The translations under genes were made by a program, and so were the position numbers. The notes under the pieces are model-generated. The model had not been told where the DNA came from. It did no database searches and saw only the letters and a list, made by a program, of their open reading frames with translations. This document shows positions 29,416 to 39,750 of a DNA stretch of 64,000 nt, in pieces; the first letter of the stretch is position 1, and the number at the start of each line of letters is the position of its first letter. Source of the stretch: Symsagittifera roscoffensis (lineage: Eukaryota; Xenacoelomorpha; Acoela; Convolutidae); contig NC_087065.1 in the NCBI RefSeq assembly GCF_963678635.1, positions 74,593,345-74,657,344 on the forward strand. The letters run 5' to 3'.

Positions 29416-31305
29416 TTATTCATCTCTCTGACGCCTCTTCTCGAACTTCACCATGGCCTGGTGCCCTTGTACTCCAGAGCCGAAACGATTCAGCAGGATG
29501 TCGAATATCTTGCGAGCGCTGTCTCTCTCATTGGCTCTTTTCGCCATTACACAATTTAATGCAGTACCCTCCAGGTTGCTTGTCAGCGCGCTGCACTCTT
29601 GTTTCTTGGAGAGATTCTCTTCCTCAAAGTGCAACTTCATCACTTCTATCCAAGTATCAATGCAGCCGTCTGAATCGTTTTTATATGACTTCGGCTTTTT
29701 CAGTGTTCTTCTTGACCTCTCTCCTCTCTCGGTTGACTTCGAGAGCTTGGTGATGAATGTTTCAAGAGATCTGTTCAGAGGCTCAAACATCGAGGCATAC
29801 ATCGTTGTGTCTTGCGAGACTGTAGTCAGATCTGGTACTGAACTGACTTGTGGCACGGTTGGCAATCTTGTCTCCGGGGTGGCATCTGCCTCCGGCGGTA
29901 CTGGATTCGTCCAGCCAGGCCTCTGCGGGGCTGCCCTTGGCCGCTCCTTGTTTCTATGTTCGTAGTTCGTTCTCGAGCCTTGCTGGGCTCTGGCACTGTT
30001 GCCCGTACCATCTCCAACATTCGCATGGCTTGAGCGCTCCCTTGAGTTGGAATGCTCCTGCCAACTACTCCCATTCAGGATCGCGTCAAGCTTCCGCATC
30101 ATCAAGTCAGATTTGGCGTCTAACCTCTTCTCCAGGCCAGTCATCGTTTGGGCGTAGGTATTATCATGATCATTCAATAATCGCTCGATCTCTCTTGTCA
30201 TCCTTGCCTCTCTTTCCTCTGACTCTTTGTTTGCCTGTGCCAGGCTCTCAGCCAGGCATTGATCGGCGTTACGAATCAATTGAGCCTGATTAAACCTCGC
30301 CTGCGACTTCACGTGCGTTAGCTCGTCTTTCAAACTCTCTCGACCATGGTGAGCTCTCTCGTCAACTTGATCTATCTTCTTAGTCATGTCCCGCCTCAAT
30401 TCATCCAGGCCATTCATCACACCAGCGAACATATCACTTATGTCACCAGCTGCCCCCAGTGGCGGGGTTAGCCCCAGAGAAGACGAGGTCAGCTGCGGCT
30501 GTAGCCTAGTACTCGATGACGCACCGCCCTTTTGCTTGTGCATTGACGTCATTAGTCTGTCAAATGTTGATGATGCTCCCATCGTTATCCCATCTGACAT
30601 AGGCCTGGTCGGCGAGACAGAAGACGCCTCCCTGCTCATGTCGTTCCTTGGGCACGGTGTGAAGTTCACATCCGGATGGGTTATTTCCGGTTGGCCGTAA
30701 CTAGAGGATAGACCTCCGGCTTGTAGCGACGTCACGCGCTCATCGTACAAAGACTTCCAACTTTTCTTTGCCTTCGAGAACGTCTGCTCTTCACCCGGAC
30801 TCATACTCGACATCATCGCGTTGTTGCTCTGTTTGGCCAAAGATGAGTGTGCACTTGTCGGATGTGAATGTTCCTTTCTCCATTTATAGCTCTTAGTGTC
30901 TGATTTGGACATTCCCCTGTACAACACTTCCTCCCGAGGTTCGACCTCGGGACGCTCCGAGGTCTCCTCTGTCCTCTCGGCTTCCTCCCGTTCGAGGACC
31001 TCATCTGGCTCAAAGTCGGGTCGAATGAGCGTTCGCTCCCCTTCGTCAAAGGGATCCACCAGCGTTTCGCTCGCAGGCTCGGCCTCGGCGCTCCGCCTTT
31101 GATTGCCATCGAGGTTTTTCTCGCTCCTTAGTTTCATTTCGCTCACTGAAAGATCAGGTTGACCTTTAGTCGATTCGTCTTCAGCAAACGCGTCGGAAGC
31201 GCTGCTAAACGAGGTTTGGCTACGCCTAGTTCTAAACTTCCGCGTGCTTCCCTTGCTTAGCCTGGCAATTTTAGTAGTCGATCCTAGCGAGTCCCTGCGC
31301 TGCAT
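29416..31305 (-). CDS. gag: Element B gag, N-terminal and capsid region
   Basis: Starts at the ATG at 31305 (the frame is open upstream to a TTG at 31344). Basic N-terminus, acidic Glu-rich segment (residues about 80-170), Ser/Thr-rich region, predicted coiled coil (about 270-380), then the capsid core with DSDGCIDTWIEVM and the RFGSGVQGHQAMVKFEKRRQ helix. It ends at an in-frame TAA where element A reads Glu; the next codons continue the same domain, so the stop is a mutation. Confidence 0.92.
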   Translation of the reverse strand: MQRRDSLGSTTKIARLSKGSTRKFRTRRSQTSFSSASDAFAEDESTKGQPDLSVSEMKLRSEKNLDGNQRRSAEAEPASETLVDPFDEGERTLIRPDFEPDEVLEREEAERTEETSERPEVEPREEVLYRGMSKSDTKSYKWRKEHSHPTSAHSSLAKQSNNAMMSSMSPGEEQTFSKAKKSWKSLYDERVTSLQAGGLSSSYGQPEITHPDVNFTPCPRNDMSREASSVSPTRPMSDGITMGASSTFDRLMTSMHKQKGGASSSTRLQPQLTSSSLGLTPPLGAAGDISDMFAGVMNGLDELRRDMTKKIDQVDERAHHGRESLKDELTHVKSQARFNQAQLIRNADQCLAESLAQANKESEEREARMTREIERLLNDHDNTYAQTMTGLEKRLDAKSDLMMRKLDAILNGSSWQEHSNSRERSSHANVGDGTGNSARAQQGSRTNYEHRNKERPRAAPQRPGWTNPVPPEADATPETRLPTVPQVSSVPDLTTVSQDTTMYASMFEPLNRSLETFITKLSKSTERGERSRRTLKKPKSYKNDSDGCIDTWIEVMKLHFEEENLSKKQECSALTSNLEGTALNCVMAKRANERDSARKIFDILLNRFGSGVQGHQAMVKFEKRRQRDE

Positions 31306-31739
31306 AGTTTTTAACAAATTAAAGTATTCGTAATTTGATGGCAATGCAAACGTACCACAAACAAGATTTAGTTAAATCACTTAACGCTGCCTACTCGATT
31401 CCGTCAGTATCAAAATGTCTCTTAGATCTCTCACGACTAAATTAGTGACTCAGCTAAAGTTACACACAGGGTCTACCCAGTATTGATATAATGCTAACTC
31501 AACCCGGTTGTATAGTATAACAGTATCACTAAGTTTCCACAAGATATAATCGACACACAAAACACAATCGATAATCAGATAAGAATATCCTACAGGTGAC
31601 AGCGACCTTTTGTCAGTATAAATTTATCGCCACACAATTTATCAAGTCACTGCTTTGTTAAAATTAAACAATCTTTGATAAAAAGCAGTGATGATTCAGA
31701 AATAGATAAATAAAACTTAGTCTTAAAGAAAAAGACTTC

Positions 31740-32115
31740 CCCCAATCGGAACGATCCGAAAGAACGAAGCCCAGGACACAGTCTTCTCAAGTGGGTGTGT
31801 GTCTGCCTAATACACCCACCGAGGTCTTCTTTTAGGTGTCCTGCGATTGCCCGAGCTGTCCTACTAAGTAGCTCAAGGCAACCTCTGATCGAAAATTCTT
31901 CAAATCTATGAAAAAGCTCTCCCACACTCGGACTGCTCCAAGTGCACGAGAGTAGGGAACAATTTTTCTTCTCAAGTGGGTGTGTATTTGCCTAATACAC
32001 CCACCGAGGTCTTCCTTTATTTGTTCCCGGATCGCCCGAACTTTCCTATTAAGTAGCTCAAGGCAACCACACAACCAAAATCACAATCAAAAAAAAAAAA
32101 TTTTGTCCGGGTACT
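31740..32115. repeat. 185-bp tandem duplication with conserved hairpin, element B leader
   Basis: Two copies, with cttctcaagtgggtg at about 31785 and 31970. Each contains the inverted repeat GTGGGTGT...ACACCCAC (8-bp stem, about 13-nt loop) and a shared gtagctcaaggcaacc end. A third partial piece (taatacaccca) follows at about 32120. Confidence 0.82.
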
Positions 32116-32299
32116 TCTAATACACCCAATGTAGAACCCAAAGTTGATCACGAATTTCCGGGTCAAAATGGGTTCTTATGATCCTAATAAGCGCGCCTAA
32201 TATCCTAATATGATCCTAATTAAATGGATATTATCCGTTTCCCAAATTGCCACCGAAAGTTTACTCAAGTCTCTAACAAGGAAGATCGTTGGAAGGTTT

Positions 32300-34350
32300 A
32301 AGACGCTCCGGAGGGTTACCTCGGAGGGTACCTTGATCACCCAAGTTACTTCGGAGGGTACCCTAATCACCCAAGTTACCTCGGAGGGTCCCCCTAAATT
32401 TACTAAGGAGGGTCAATAAGATGCTTAATATGCTCCGGAGGGTTACTTCGGAGGGTACCTCCAAAATTTTCAAATTTTTCGATCTCGCTTAGAAGGTTCT
32501 CCCCCTCGCTTCAAAAAGCGTCAAAACAAGCTAGGAGCTCTAAGGGGAGCTGTTTTAACTTCTTAGGGTGATCTCGTGGAAATTTTCCACTAAGGAGGGT
32601 TGCTAAAGGGTTTAGCTGACTCCGGAGGGTCACTTCGGAGGGTTCCCCCAAAATCAAGAAAAAGGGTTATATCACCGCATTAAAGCCTCTGAAAGCGGTC
32701 TACCTGACTTAAAACTAGGTTGGCTGACACGGTCAACCTTCCCAGTTGAATAAAAAGATGTTTTGATAAAATTTTCTGCCGCTCGGAGGGTTGCCCGTGA
32801 TTTGGACCCTCCGAACCAACAAATTCTAAAAAAGTTTTCTTTTCCGAAATAATCAACCCAAAAACGGTTGCGATTCGGAAAAGTGGTCAAAAACGTCGAC
32901 TTTTGGTACCAAAATTATCCCAATCGGATAACTAGTCTTTGAGAAATCGCCAAAAACGCGTTCGTCAAAATGGCCTCTTTCACCACCTGTATAGGATCTG
33001 AAAGACTTTTTCGCAATTCCGGTCGAAAGTGCCTAAAAATACTTGAAATGAGCGTAGTAGCCCTGTACCGCACTGGAATAATGCAAAAAACCGGACCAAA
33101 ATTGGTTTGGAAACAAAAATTTGGCCAAAAACTATCAAATTTGGACCCTCCGATTCCTTCCTTTTCCAAACCTTAAGTCGTTAGCTCTATCCACGGAGCT
33201 ACTCGGAAGGTTACCCAAAAATTTCTCTAGTAACCGAGCACGTTGTGCTAGCACGCTCCTAACGCAAAAAATTTTATTGCTCTAACTCTAAAAACTCAAA
33301 AACTCGATCCCCAAAACAGATTGACAAAATTCAAAAAATTATCGAAATTTTGACCGAAAAATTTTGGTTTTTTTCAACTTCTACTGAGTCTTTTCTCACG
33401 CGGTTTCTTTAGTTAGGGGGATCGAACTACGTAGCTACTCCCTATATAAAAGCTTTTTGTTGTTCGGAAAAGCTCGGATATCCAAAAATTTGGGGGTCTA
33501 CAGTTTGATCGAAAATCGATGATTTTCGACAAAATTGGGTGTTTTTTGGATCTAATTGAGGAGATAAGTAATATATAATAAGGATAATAATCTATTAATA
33601 GTCGTTAATGAATAGTACTATACCCTCCTTTGCACCAAAATATCCGAATTAAGACCCTTAACTCGGAAATTTGTAATCGATGGAGGGTACAATCGGACCG
33701 CGCCAATCGTGCCCCCCACCACTTAAGTTTTAATGAAATAGTACCCGAACGATACTAAAATTGCTTCAACGATACCCAACAGTCGTTGCGGATGTTGTCC
33801 TTGATGTCCCTGTTGAGTGTGGAACACGTTGATCAGCTTGCCACTCTACCCTCCGGCCACCGGCAAAATTACCATTAACGTGCTTAAACACTCAAATTAC
33901 ACTCGAGGGAGGGTATCCAACCCTTCACCAAAACACACAATCTTTCTATCAGAAACGATATAAATCAATCTGAAACAACAACAAATAGGAAGGTCAGATC
34001 ACATCTCGTCCGGAAATAACATATAAACTGTCACTTTATGTTTTTTACTGTTTTTGGTCTTTTTTGGACTTTTTTACTGTTTTTTGTACTTTTTTGTTTT
34101 TAAATAAATTTATTTTTGGCTTTTTCTTGGTTATACACTATTTTTGTTTGGTTTTACGCTTTCTCTTTAGTTGTTTTTGGTCCGGGGACCTCGGGACAAG
34201 CGGGTTCATGACTTCCCACCTAACCCTCCGGCCCCCGGAATTTTCGGTGTTAACTAAGTTAAAAAGCTAAATTGCACTAGATGGAGGGTACGCACCTTCC
34301 CCCTAGTACAACAACGGTCATTAAGACCTCTAACTCGGGCATACGCCCGG
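32300..34350. repeat. Dispersed GGAGGGT motif cluster in element B leader
   Basis: Short tandem units such as tcggagggtacc and gttacctcggagggt are dense at 32308-32440 and recur singly near 32590, 32640, 32790, 33680, 33905, 34275 and 34350. Confidence 0.75.
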
Positions 34351-34411
34351 AGCGGAGGGTTCGTCACTGAAACGCTTGCTGATCATGATGGTTTCATGCC
34401 TTTAACAGGCC

Positions 34412-34426
34412 CACCCAGGAGCGCCA
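34412..34426 (-). promoter_or_regulatory. Primer-binding site of element B
   Basis: Minus strand TGGCGCTCCTGGGTG, 12 nt downstream of the LTR end, identical to the element A site over 15 nt. Confidence 0.87.
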
Positions 34427-34438
34427 TAAAAACGTCTA

Positions 34439-35319
34439 TGTAACATTCGCCCAAATATCACACAGCGACGGAGCGTAGAAAAAGTACCTATTAACGACTG
34501 GCAGGCGTCAGTTACCTTAATGCTACTCGTTTTTCACCGTCTCGACCTTGCCAGTTGATTTTCTGGTCTGTTTAGGGCAAAGTAAAAAGTTACCATTTTT
34601 AGGCCATCAGTCAAACGACTTTTGATCAGCTTTCGTTTGCATGCGAACACAACCACATAGCTGAGTCTCGGATCCTCAGACTACGTGGTTGTCATTAAAA
34701 ACACGGCTCGAACAACCTATTTTAACATGTTTTTGTGTGACAGTTTTACATTAAATCCATTGGAGATGGATTGACCCTTTCCTTTTTCTATCTACTCATG
34801 TCCTGAAATATCAAATAATATCGGTGTTTAATTAAGATCTAGGACATTACAGCAGCTGTTATAGTCAGTTTTTCACAGTCCCTTTACATATAACAGTCTC
34901 TGGGGGACCAAGCCTCCGCTCCCGTGATTTTCTTGAGATAACACTCTTATCTCCTATATTTCGTGTCCCGGGAGGGTTCCGTGGTATTTCTCTTCCCCCC
35001 ACTGAAGCCTCCGTCTCCACAAATATCTGTCGCTAAGGTCCTTATCGTGTGTTTTTGCCACGATAAGAGGCTTCGTAATTTTCTTGCACGACTGTTCTTC
35101 ACAATCTCTATCGTGGTTCTGTTTTTCATCTTTTTTATTCAAAATGGCCGTCTTTTTTCTATTTCTCAGAAATGTTCTTCTTCCAATCGAAATTTTAAAA
35201 ATAAAAATTCTAGAACATTCTGACCCTCCGTCGCAACACTTTTTTGTTCATAAGGCCTTTAGTCACTCTTTTTTTCTGTCGCGGGAAGGTTATGCTGTGT
35301 CATCTGGCAGAATGGCACA
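34439..35319 (-). repeat. Right (5') LTR of element B, 881 bp
   Basis: TGTAACATTCGCCC...GAATGGCACA. About 99% identical to 18328-19217 apart from one 9-bp deletion. A minus-strand AATAAA lies at about 35134-35139. Confidence 0.95.
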
Positions 35320-35784
35320 GGACTGAAACTTTTATCATCTTATATGAACTTTTAGCTTCCCTGTCATGTCCTGAATTGAATTTAATTAACATCTGAATTC
35401 ATTCTGCTAAGATGAGAAGCTAGGAGTTGGGGGAAAGGGTTGATCCATCTTCGATGGAGATGATGATTTTTATCTACTGAACAAAAACAATAATAATTCA
35501 ATAAGTAGTAGTAGCCCTGTTTTTAGGAGTGACCTCGTGGTCTGGGGATACTGAGACCCAGCCATGAGCTCACTATTTCTGCATGTAATTAAGTTAATTT
35601 GAGTGTTTTGACCGAAGCCGAAAGCAGTAACGTTTTTGTCGACCCGATGTTAGAAAGACCACCGAAAGTACTGGCTTGGTAGAGACGGTGAAAAGCATGC
35701 AAAGCTCTGTTTAGACGTTAGCCAGTCGTCTTAGGACTTAGTTTTATTCTCCGTCGATATGTATCTTCCGGGCGAATGTTACAC
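35320..35784 (+). repeat. Relic of a related LTR in inverted orientation
   Basis: The end GGGCGAATGTTACA (35771-35784) is the exact inverse of the first 14 bp of the element B LTR. Further blocks also match the LTR in inverse orientation: a CGACGGAG block, a GACTGGCTAACGTC-like block, TTTTCACCGTCTC, and GGAAAGGGTTGATCCATC at about 35428. It is therefore a diverged, truncated LTR of the same superfamily pointing the other way, abutting element B. Confidence 0.75.
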
Positions 35785-36071
35785 TAAGATATGGATTCGA
35801 ACTACCAAACACTCCACATACAAGCACATGTGCACAACCGTTCACACTGACACATTCTTCACACTGCGCCAGAAGTGGATACACTCACCTAAGACATAAC
35901 GGAACTCGTGACACTTTGCGACACTCCTGGACGAAGTATGCCACGATTGTAAACTAGAGCCGAAATTTCAATCGGCCTAAGCTTTCACAGCAGAATATCC
36001 ACTATTGAAGATGACGCTCGACTTGTCATCAAGGCAAATGAACTCTGGGAAGGTAAACATTTTGAAACCCC

Positions 36072-36278
36072 ATGCTAAATGCAGCCCTAAAAACTATATC
36101 TGACGCCTACAAATATCATGAGTGTGTCAAATTTTTAAAATACCAACAAAGAAATCTGGACGTGGAACACATCAGCTTTGTTCCACTAATTTTTTCGTGT
36201 TTTGGAGGAACAGCACCAGGCTCTTCAAAAACCGTCCTGAAACTAGCAGAGAAACTAAGCGAAAAACGGGACGTATGA
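36072..36278 (+). pseudogene. 3' end fragment of a LINE RT protein
   Basis: 67 residues ending shortly after FVPLIFSCFGG and KLAEKLSEKR. The pattern of a basic segment, FxPLxF...GG and LAExLxEKR is the usual C-terminus of several LINE ORF2 proteins. The upstream RT is absent. 35785-36071 holds nothing I can assign. Confidence 0.6.
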
Positions 36279-36381
36279 TTTTTGGAGATAGTAAACTCTA
36301 TATCAAAAATAAATTTTGCTCTTCAGGAGTGCAATCCTCCGCCTCAGGGGTTGCAAAAAACTTGTAAATACATCCAACATA

Positions 36382-36412
36382 GACAATTCCATTTATGATA
36401 TATGGAATTGTC
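36382..36412. other. Perfect 11-bp stem hairpin at LINE truncation point
   Basis: GACAATTCCAT, 9-nt loop, ATGGAATTGTC. It coincides with the 5' truncation of the LINE that follows. Confidence 0.7.
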
Positions 36413-37903
36413 CCTGGTCTCACCCTCAACTGCTGGTACCTTGATGATGGGATTTGTGCCGGCGACGAAGACTCCTTGCTCAAGGCTCTCGAACTCATCA
36501 CTTCCAACGGCTTGCATCTCGGCCTCAAAGTCAAGCACAGTAAGTGTGAGTTGTGGGCCCCTGTGGAGTTCTCCTCCATCCCCGTCTCTATCCCGAGAGC
36601 AGCGTCTAATGGCTTCGAGCTTCTTGGCGCCCCCATTGGTGATACTGAGTTCTCAGTTAAAGTCCTGGACAAACGCATCTCGAAGGCCACCAAATGTCTT
36701 GAAAAGTTACCTCTTCTTGATCACCCCCAGCTCCCACTTGGCATCACTCGCACTTGCCTTGCTGCTCCCAAGCTGACGTACTCTCTTCGCACTCAGCCGC
36801 CCTCTCAGCCTGTCGCAGCTTCCCTGCAAGTTTTTGATGAACTCCTCCGCGATGCTCTTTCTGTCATAGTTGGCTCACCTGTTCCTGATCTTGCCTGGTC
36901 CCAGTCTTCCCTGCCTATCAAAGATGGCGGACTTGGCGTCCGGCAAGCTCGCGACCAACTCATCCCTGCCTTCCTAGGGTCTTCGTGTCAGTCAGCTCAT
37001 TTGGTCTCGTTTCTTACCGAATGCGACATCACTGATACGCCGGAGTTCCTGCGTGCCTCGAACGACTTCTGTGAACAGTCTGGAAGCGTTAACACTCCCG
37101 GTTTTACTCAAGAAGCTTTCCAAGAGAAACTCGATAAGGCCACCTACAACGCGTTCTTCTCGTCTCTTCCCGATTCCCGCGAGCAAGCTCGTCTTCAGTC
37201 GCTCTCTCTGCCTTACGCCGGCGCTTGGCTTACCGCACTCCCCATTAAAGGTCTTGGCCTCCACCTGCTACCTGCTGAGTTCCAAGCTGCTGTCAGATAC
37301 CGCCTTGGTCTTCCTGTGTTCGCGTCTGCTCGTAGGTGCCCCGCGTGTCCGTCTGGCATTCTGGACGTCCTCGGGGACCACGCTGTCGCTTGTGGGGGGA
37401 GTGGTGGCCGGATCTCCCGTCACGACAGACTACGGGACATTATTTTCAATGCTACCTCGGCTGCCTCTTTAGCCCCCATCAAGGAGCAACGGAACCTCAT
37501 CCCTGGAGAACGGTCCAAACCCGGCGATATTATTATCCCTACTTGGAGCGCTGGTCGCCCAGCTGCTTTCGACGTCACCGTGACATCCCCGCTGCAGTTA
37601 TCTCTTCTCTCTCGTGCGGCGGAGACCCCCGGGGCGTCCCTGGAAGTTGCTGAGGACCGCAAATTTTCGAAACACGAGAAAAACTGTGAGGAACAAGGAA
37701 TCAGTTTTTTCCCGTTAGCAGTCGAAACGCTCGGGGGTTGGTCCGCTTTAGCTATCAAAACCCTCAAGTCAGTTGCTATCCTCGCTGATGCCAGACGTTC
37801 TGGTTCACGTGACGCTCGCGTTGCCCCAGTTCGCCTTCTCCAGAGCCTCTCAGTGTGCCTCATGAGAGGAAACGCCACTATGATTGTCAGCCGGGCCATC
37901 TAG
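36395..37903 (+). pseudogene. 5'-truncated LINE with restriction-like endonuclease (R2/NeSL-type)
   Basis: 502 codons open to the natural stop. Residues 15-18 are the RT YLDD box, so fingers and half of the palm are missing. Thumb-like region follows to about residue 300. The C-terminus has the CCHC motif (C315, C318, H329, C333) and the endonuclease P-x-D...D pattern (PGD 376-378, FDVTV 392-396) of restriction-like-endonuclease LINEs, then an ETLGGW segment. The 3' half shows no stops, so the insertion is relatively young or the frame is long by chance of GC content. Family placement (Utopia/NeSL relatives) is from memory of the architecture. Confidence 0.85.
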
Positions 37904-38395
37904 TCTTGTGCAGTTTATTACGTTTTTTGCATTCCCAATTCTGGTGCTCCTTTGTTCCTTTGCTGTTAGCGCATTCCCCCTCTCTTTTCAATCCTCAATG
38001 ATTCATCCCACATTTGTTGTTTGTTTTGTATATGTCTGCCATAGGTTTTATCTTTATTATTTTATGATATAATCGAGGAGGGTAGATTTTAATTGAGAAT
38101 TCACTGGATGCTTTAAAATTGACTATTTTTATTTATTCATTAAATTTTGCCGATTTATTAATATAGCGTTGGTATGGGCATATCCAACCTGTGCACGGAC
38201 CGTCGAATTGACCCTCTCATTTCACCCAGTGTTCTCGTATTCAGAACATTGTTGTTCTGACTAATGAAAATGGCGAGGATGTTTGTATTCGGGTGTTTTA
38301 GTTTTTTTCTGTTTTCCACGCTAAATCAGGTACCACAATTACTTTTTGGAATGGGTCGAGTGGTTGATTATTTTAAGTGCAGTTCATATCCGTAG
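37904..38395 (+). other. LINE 3' UTR and intergenic sequence
   Basis: T-rich 3' flank of the truncated LINE, grading into AT-rich DNA after about 38070. No gene seen. Confidence 0.4.
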
Positions 38396-38552
38396 TGAAA
38401 AGGTAGCCGAACTCCACTATCGAACAGCGAAAGTGCAAAGTTCACGAAAAACGTGATCGGCTTCTAGTATCGAAAGTAGAATTTAAATGTCGAATTTCCC
38501 AGAGAAATAAAAATATTACCTTTTGATCCAATTTTCTCGAATTGGGTTAACT
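38396..38552 (+). repeat. Dispersed repeat, about 155 bp
   Basis: Contains gaactccactatcgaacagc, acgaaaaacgtgat and a ttgatcca.ttttctcgaattgggtta end. Related copies at about 50373-50530 and, partial, 49930-50010, all in the same orientation. Confidence 0.75.
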
Positions 38553-38810
38553 TATTTAAGTGTCATTCTTAATACGTTTCAGAAAATCAGAGAATTTTAT
38601 TTCAGATATTTCATGTAAACTGCTTAAGAGTCTGTAATACGTCTTTATGCTATCCAACTTATTGATAATTATTACCTTGTTACTGAATTCGGGAGCCGTT
38701 CTGAATTTGAAAATCAAGCCACCTTCAGAATACGAGGATACGAATAGCCTAGGAAATAGAGTGAAATTATTTTTGTATAATTTGCAAAGTCTTCGGATTT
38801 TTCTTGCAAT

Positions 38811-39554
38811 ATGGAACGTTTTCATCATGTTTTGCATGATCACCATCTTTTCATGATTGTCTTTATAATTGTCGGTAGTTGTTATCATTGTACAGGTGAG
38901 ATGCAGGTATTGACGGATAGTAATTGGACTGCGGTTTTACAGGGTGATTGGTTTGTTGAGTTTTACGCTCCGTGGTGCGGTGCGTGCCGTAGTTTTGAGC
39001 CAATTTGGCAACAGTTTAGCGAGCAGTCTGACTCACTTGGTGTCAAAATAGCGAAAGCTGATATAACTGTTGAAAGTGGATTGGCGGCTCGCTTTCTGGT
39101 GTCTCAGCTGCCAACTTTGTACTATATAAATGAAGAAGGAACATCGTTTAGAAAGTACACAGGGAAAAGAAGGATCGACAATCTGGAGAAGTTTGTCAAT
39201 GAGAAACAGTGGCAACAAATTGAACCAGTTGTGTGGTACTTGAAGCCAAACTCAGTGCCTATGACTGTGGCTGGCGCGTTGGCTGGAATCGGAGAGTCAG
39301 TGCGATTCCTTGTCCAGATTCTAACTGACCAGTACTCTGTACCAATGTGGTTAATTATAGTCGGTATGGTCGTGGCAACTATAGTTGTTGGAGTTATCAT
39401 GGGACTCGTACTTGTCGGAATAGGCGGAGTTATTTTTCCTGCGAAACGACAACAACCACCTCGAGGTACTCCGCAAAAAGCTGTAACAGCAGTGGGGAAA
39501 GAAGTTGAAAGCGAAAGCACCGCTGCTGGCGGCGACACGAAAAAGGATAAATAG
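38811..39554 (+). CDS. TMX1-like: Thioredoxin-related transmembrane protein (TMX1/TMX4-like)
   Basis: 247 codons, uninterrupted, no intron needed. A hydrophobic signal peptide lies at residues 13-28; an acidic cleavage region follows. Thioredoxin domain about 31-135 with EFYAPWCGAC (active cysteines 56 and 59) and cis-Pro101 in LPTLYY. The luminal linker precedes a single membrane span at about 179-209, then a basic/acidic cytosolic tail ending KKDK, a canonical KKxx ER-retrieval signal. TMX proteins are ER disulfide reductases/oxidoreductases. Vertebrate TMX1 has CPAC; here it is CGAC, closer to PDI-like CGxC. Start chosen at 38811 because it is the ATG directly before the signal peptide. 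The open single exon might be a retrocopy, but no poly(A) tail or repeats flank it. Confidence 0.9.
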   Translation: MERFHHVLHDHHLFMIVFIIVGSCYHCTGEMQVLTDSNWTAVLQGDWFVEFYAPWCGACRSFEPIWQQFSEQSDSLGVKIAKADITVESGLAARFLVSQLPTLYYINEEGTSFRKYTGKRRIDNLEKFVNEKQWQQIEPVVWYLKPNSVPMTVAGALAGIGESVRFLVQILTDQYSVPMWLIIVGMVVATIVVGVIMGLVLVGIGGVIFPAKRQQPPRGTPQKAVTAVGKEVESESTAAGGDTKKDK

Positions 39555-39750
39555 TTATGGACTTCAGTGATCAGAGAGAATGTTCTTATCTGCTATCAAT
39601 TCTATCTTTCTACTATATATGAGTATCTACTTTGTAAATATTTTGGCTGTTGGAATAGCTCGAAATTAAGATTTTTTATCCAGTTACTTTAGCTAAAGAC
39701 AGCAGATAAGTCATTTTTAGGGGGGGGGGATCTTCCGAGCAGAAAATCTA
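39555..39750 (+). other. 3' flank of TMX-like gene
   Basis: AT-rich, no clear AATAAA. Contains a 10-G run near 39720. Nothing else seen. Confidence 0.4.

Larger units (their letters stand above)
31306..34411 (-). other. Element B 5' leader, 3.1 kb, repeat-rich
   Basis: Between primer-binding site and gag. No supported gene. Contains a 185-bp tandem duplication with hairpins (31740-32115) and many scattered GGAGGGT-type motifs (about 32300-34350). Small minus-strand frames at 31647-31925 and 31832-32074 come from the 185-bp repeat. Confidence 0.7.
18328..35319 (-). mobile_element. Element B: 17-kb Ty3/Gypsy LTR retrotransposon, internally deleted
   Basis: Bounded by direct LTRs 18328-19217 (890 bp) and 34439-35319 (881 bp), which differ by a 9-bp indel and about seven substitutions. 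Minus-strand order: LTR, PBS, 3.1-kb leader, gag, protease, RT remnant, RNase H, acidic insert, integrase, macro remnant, ORF-X, 3' UTR, LTR. Compared with element A it has lost about 0.95 kb covering the RT core (junction near 27290), about 0.55 kb of the macro segment (near 23535), and the coiled-coil/SGNH block. It also has an in-frame TAA in gag, a frameshift in RNase H and a TAA near the end of ORF-X. No convincing target-site duplication: flanks are ...cggga and ggact.... Confidence 0.93.

Noticed and set aside
7329-29418. Stop-codon reassignment or systematic readthrough in these elements
   Set aside because: In-frame stops replace different residues at different sites (Glu in gag, Tyr after integrase), and both TAA and TGA occur, with frameshifts as well. 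Random decay explains this better.
34439-35784. A 1.35-kb DNA transposon with 14-bp terminal inverted repeats
   Set aside because: The inner sequence on both sides is LTR-derived and the first 881 bp recur as the left LTR of element B.
35785-35815. Primer-binding site after the inverted LTR relic (tggattcgaactacc)
   Set aside because: It starts with TGG, but the complement does not resemble a tRNA 3' end with a 7-nt acceptor strand.
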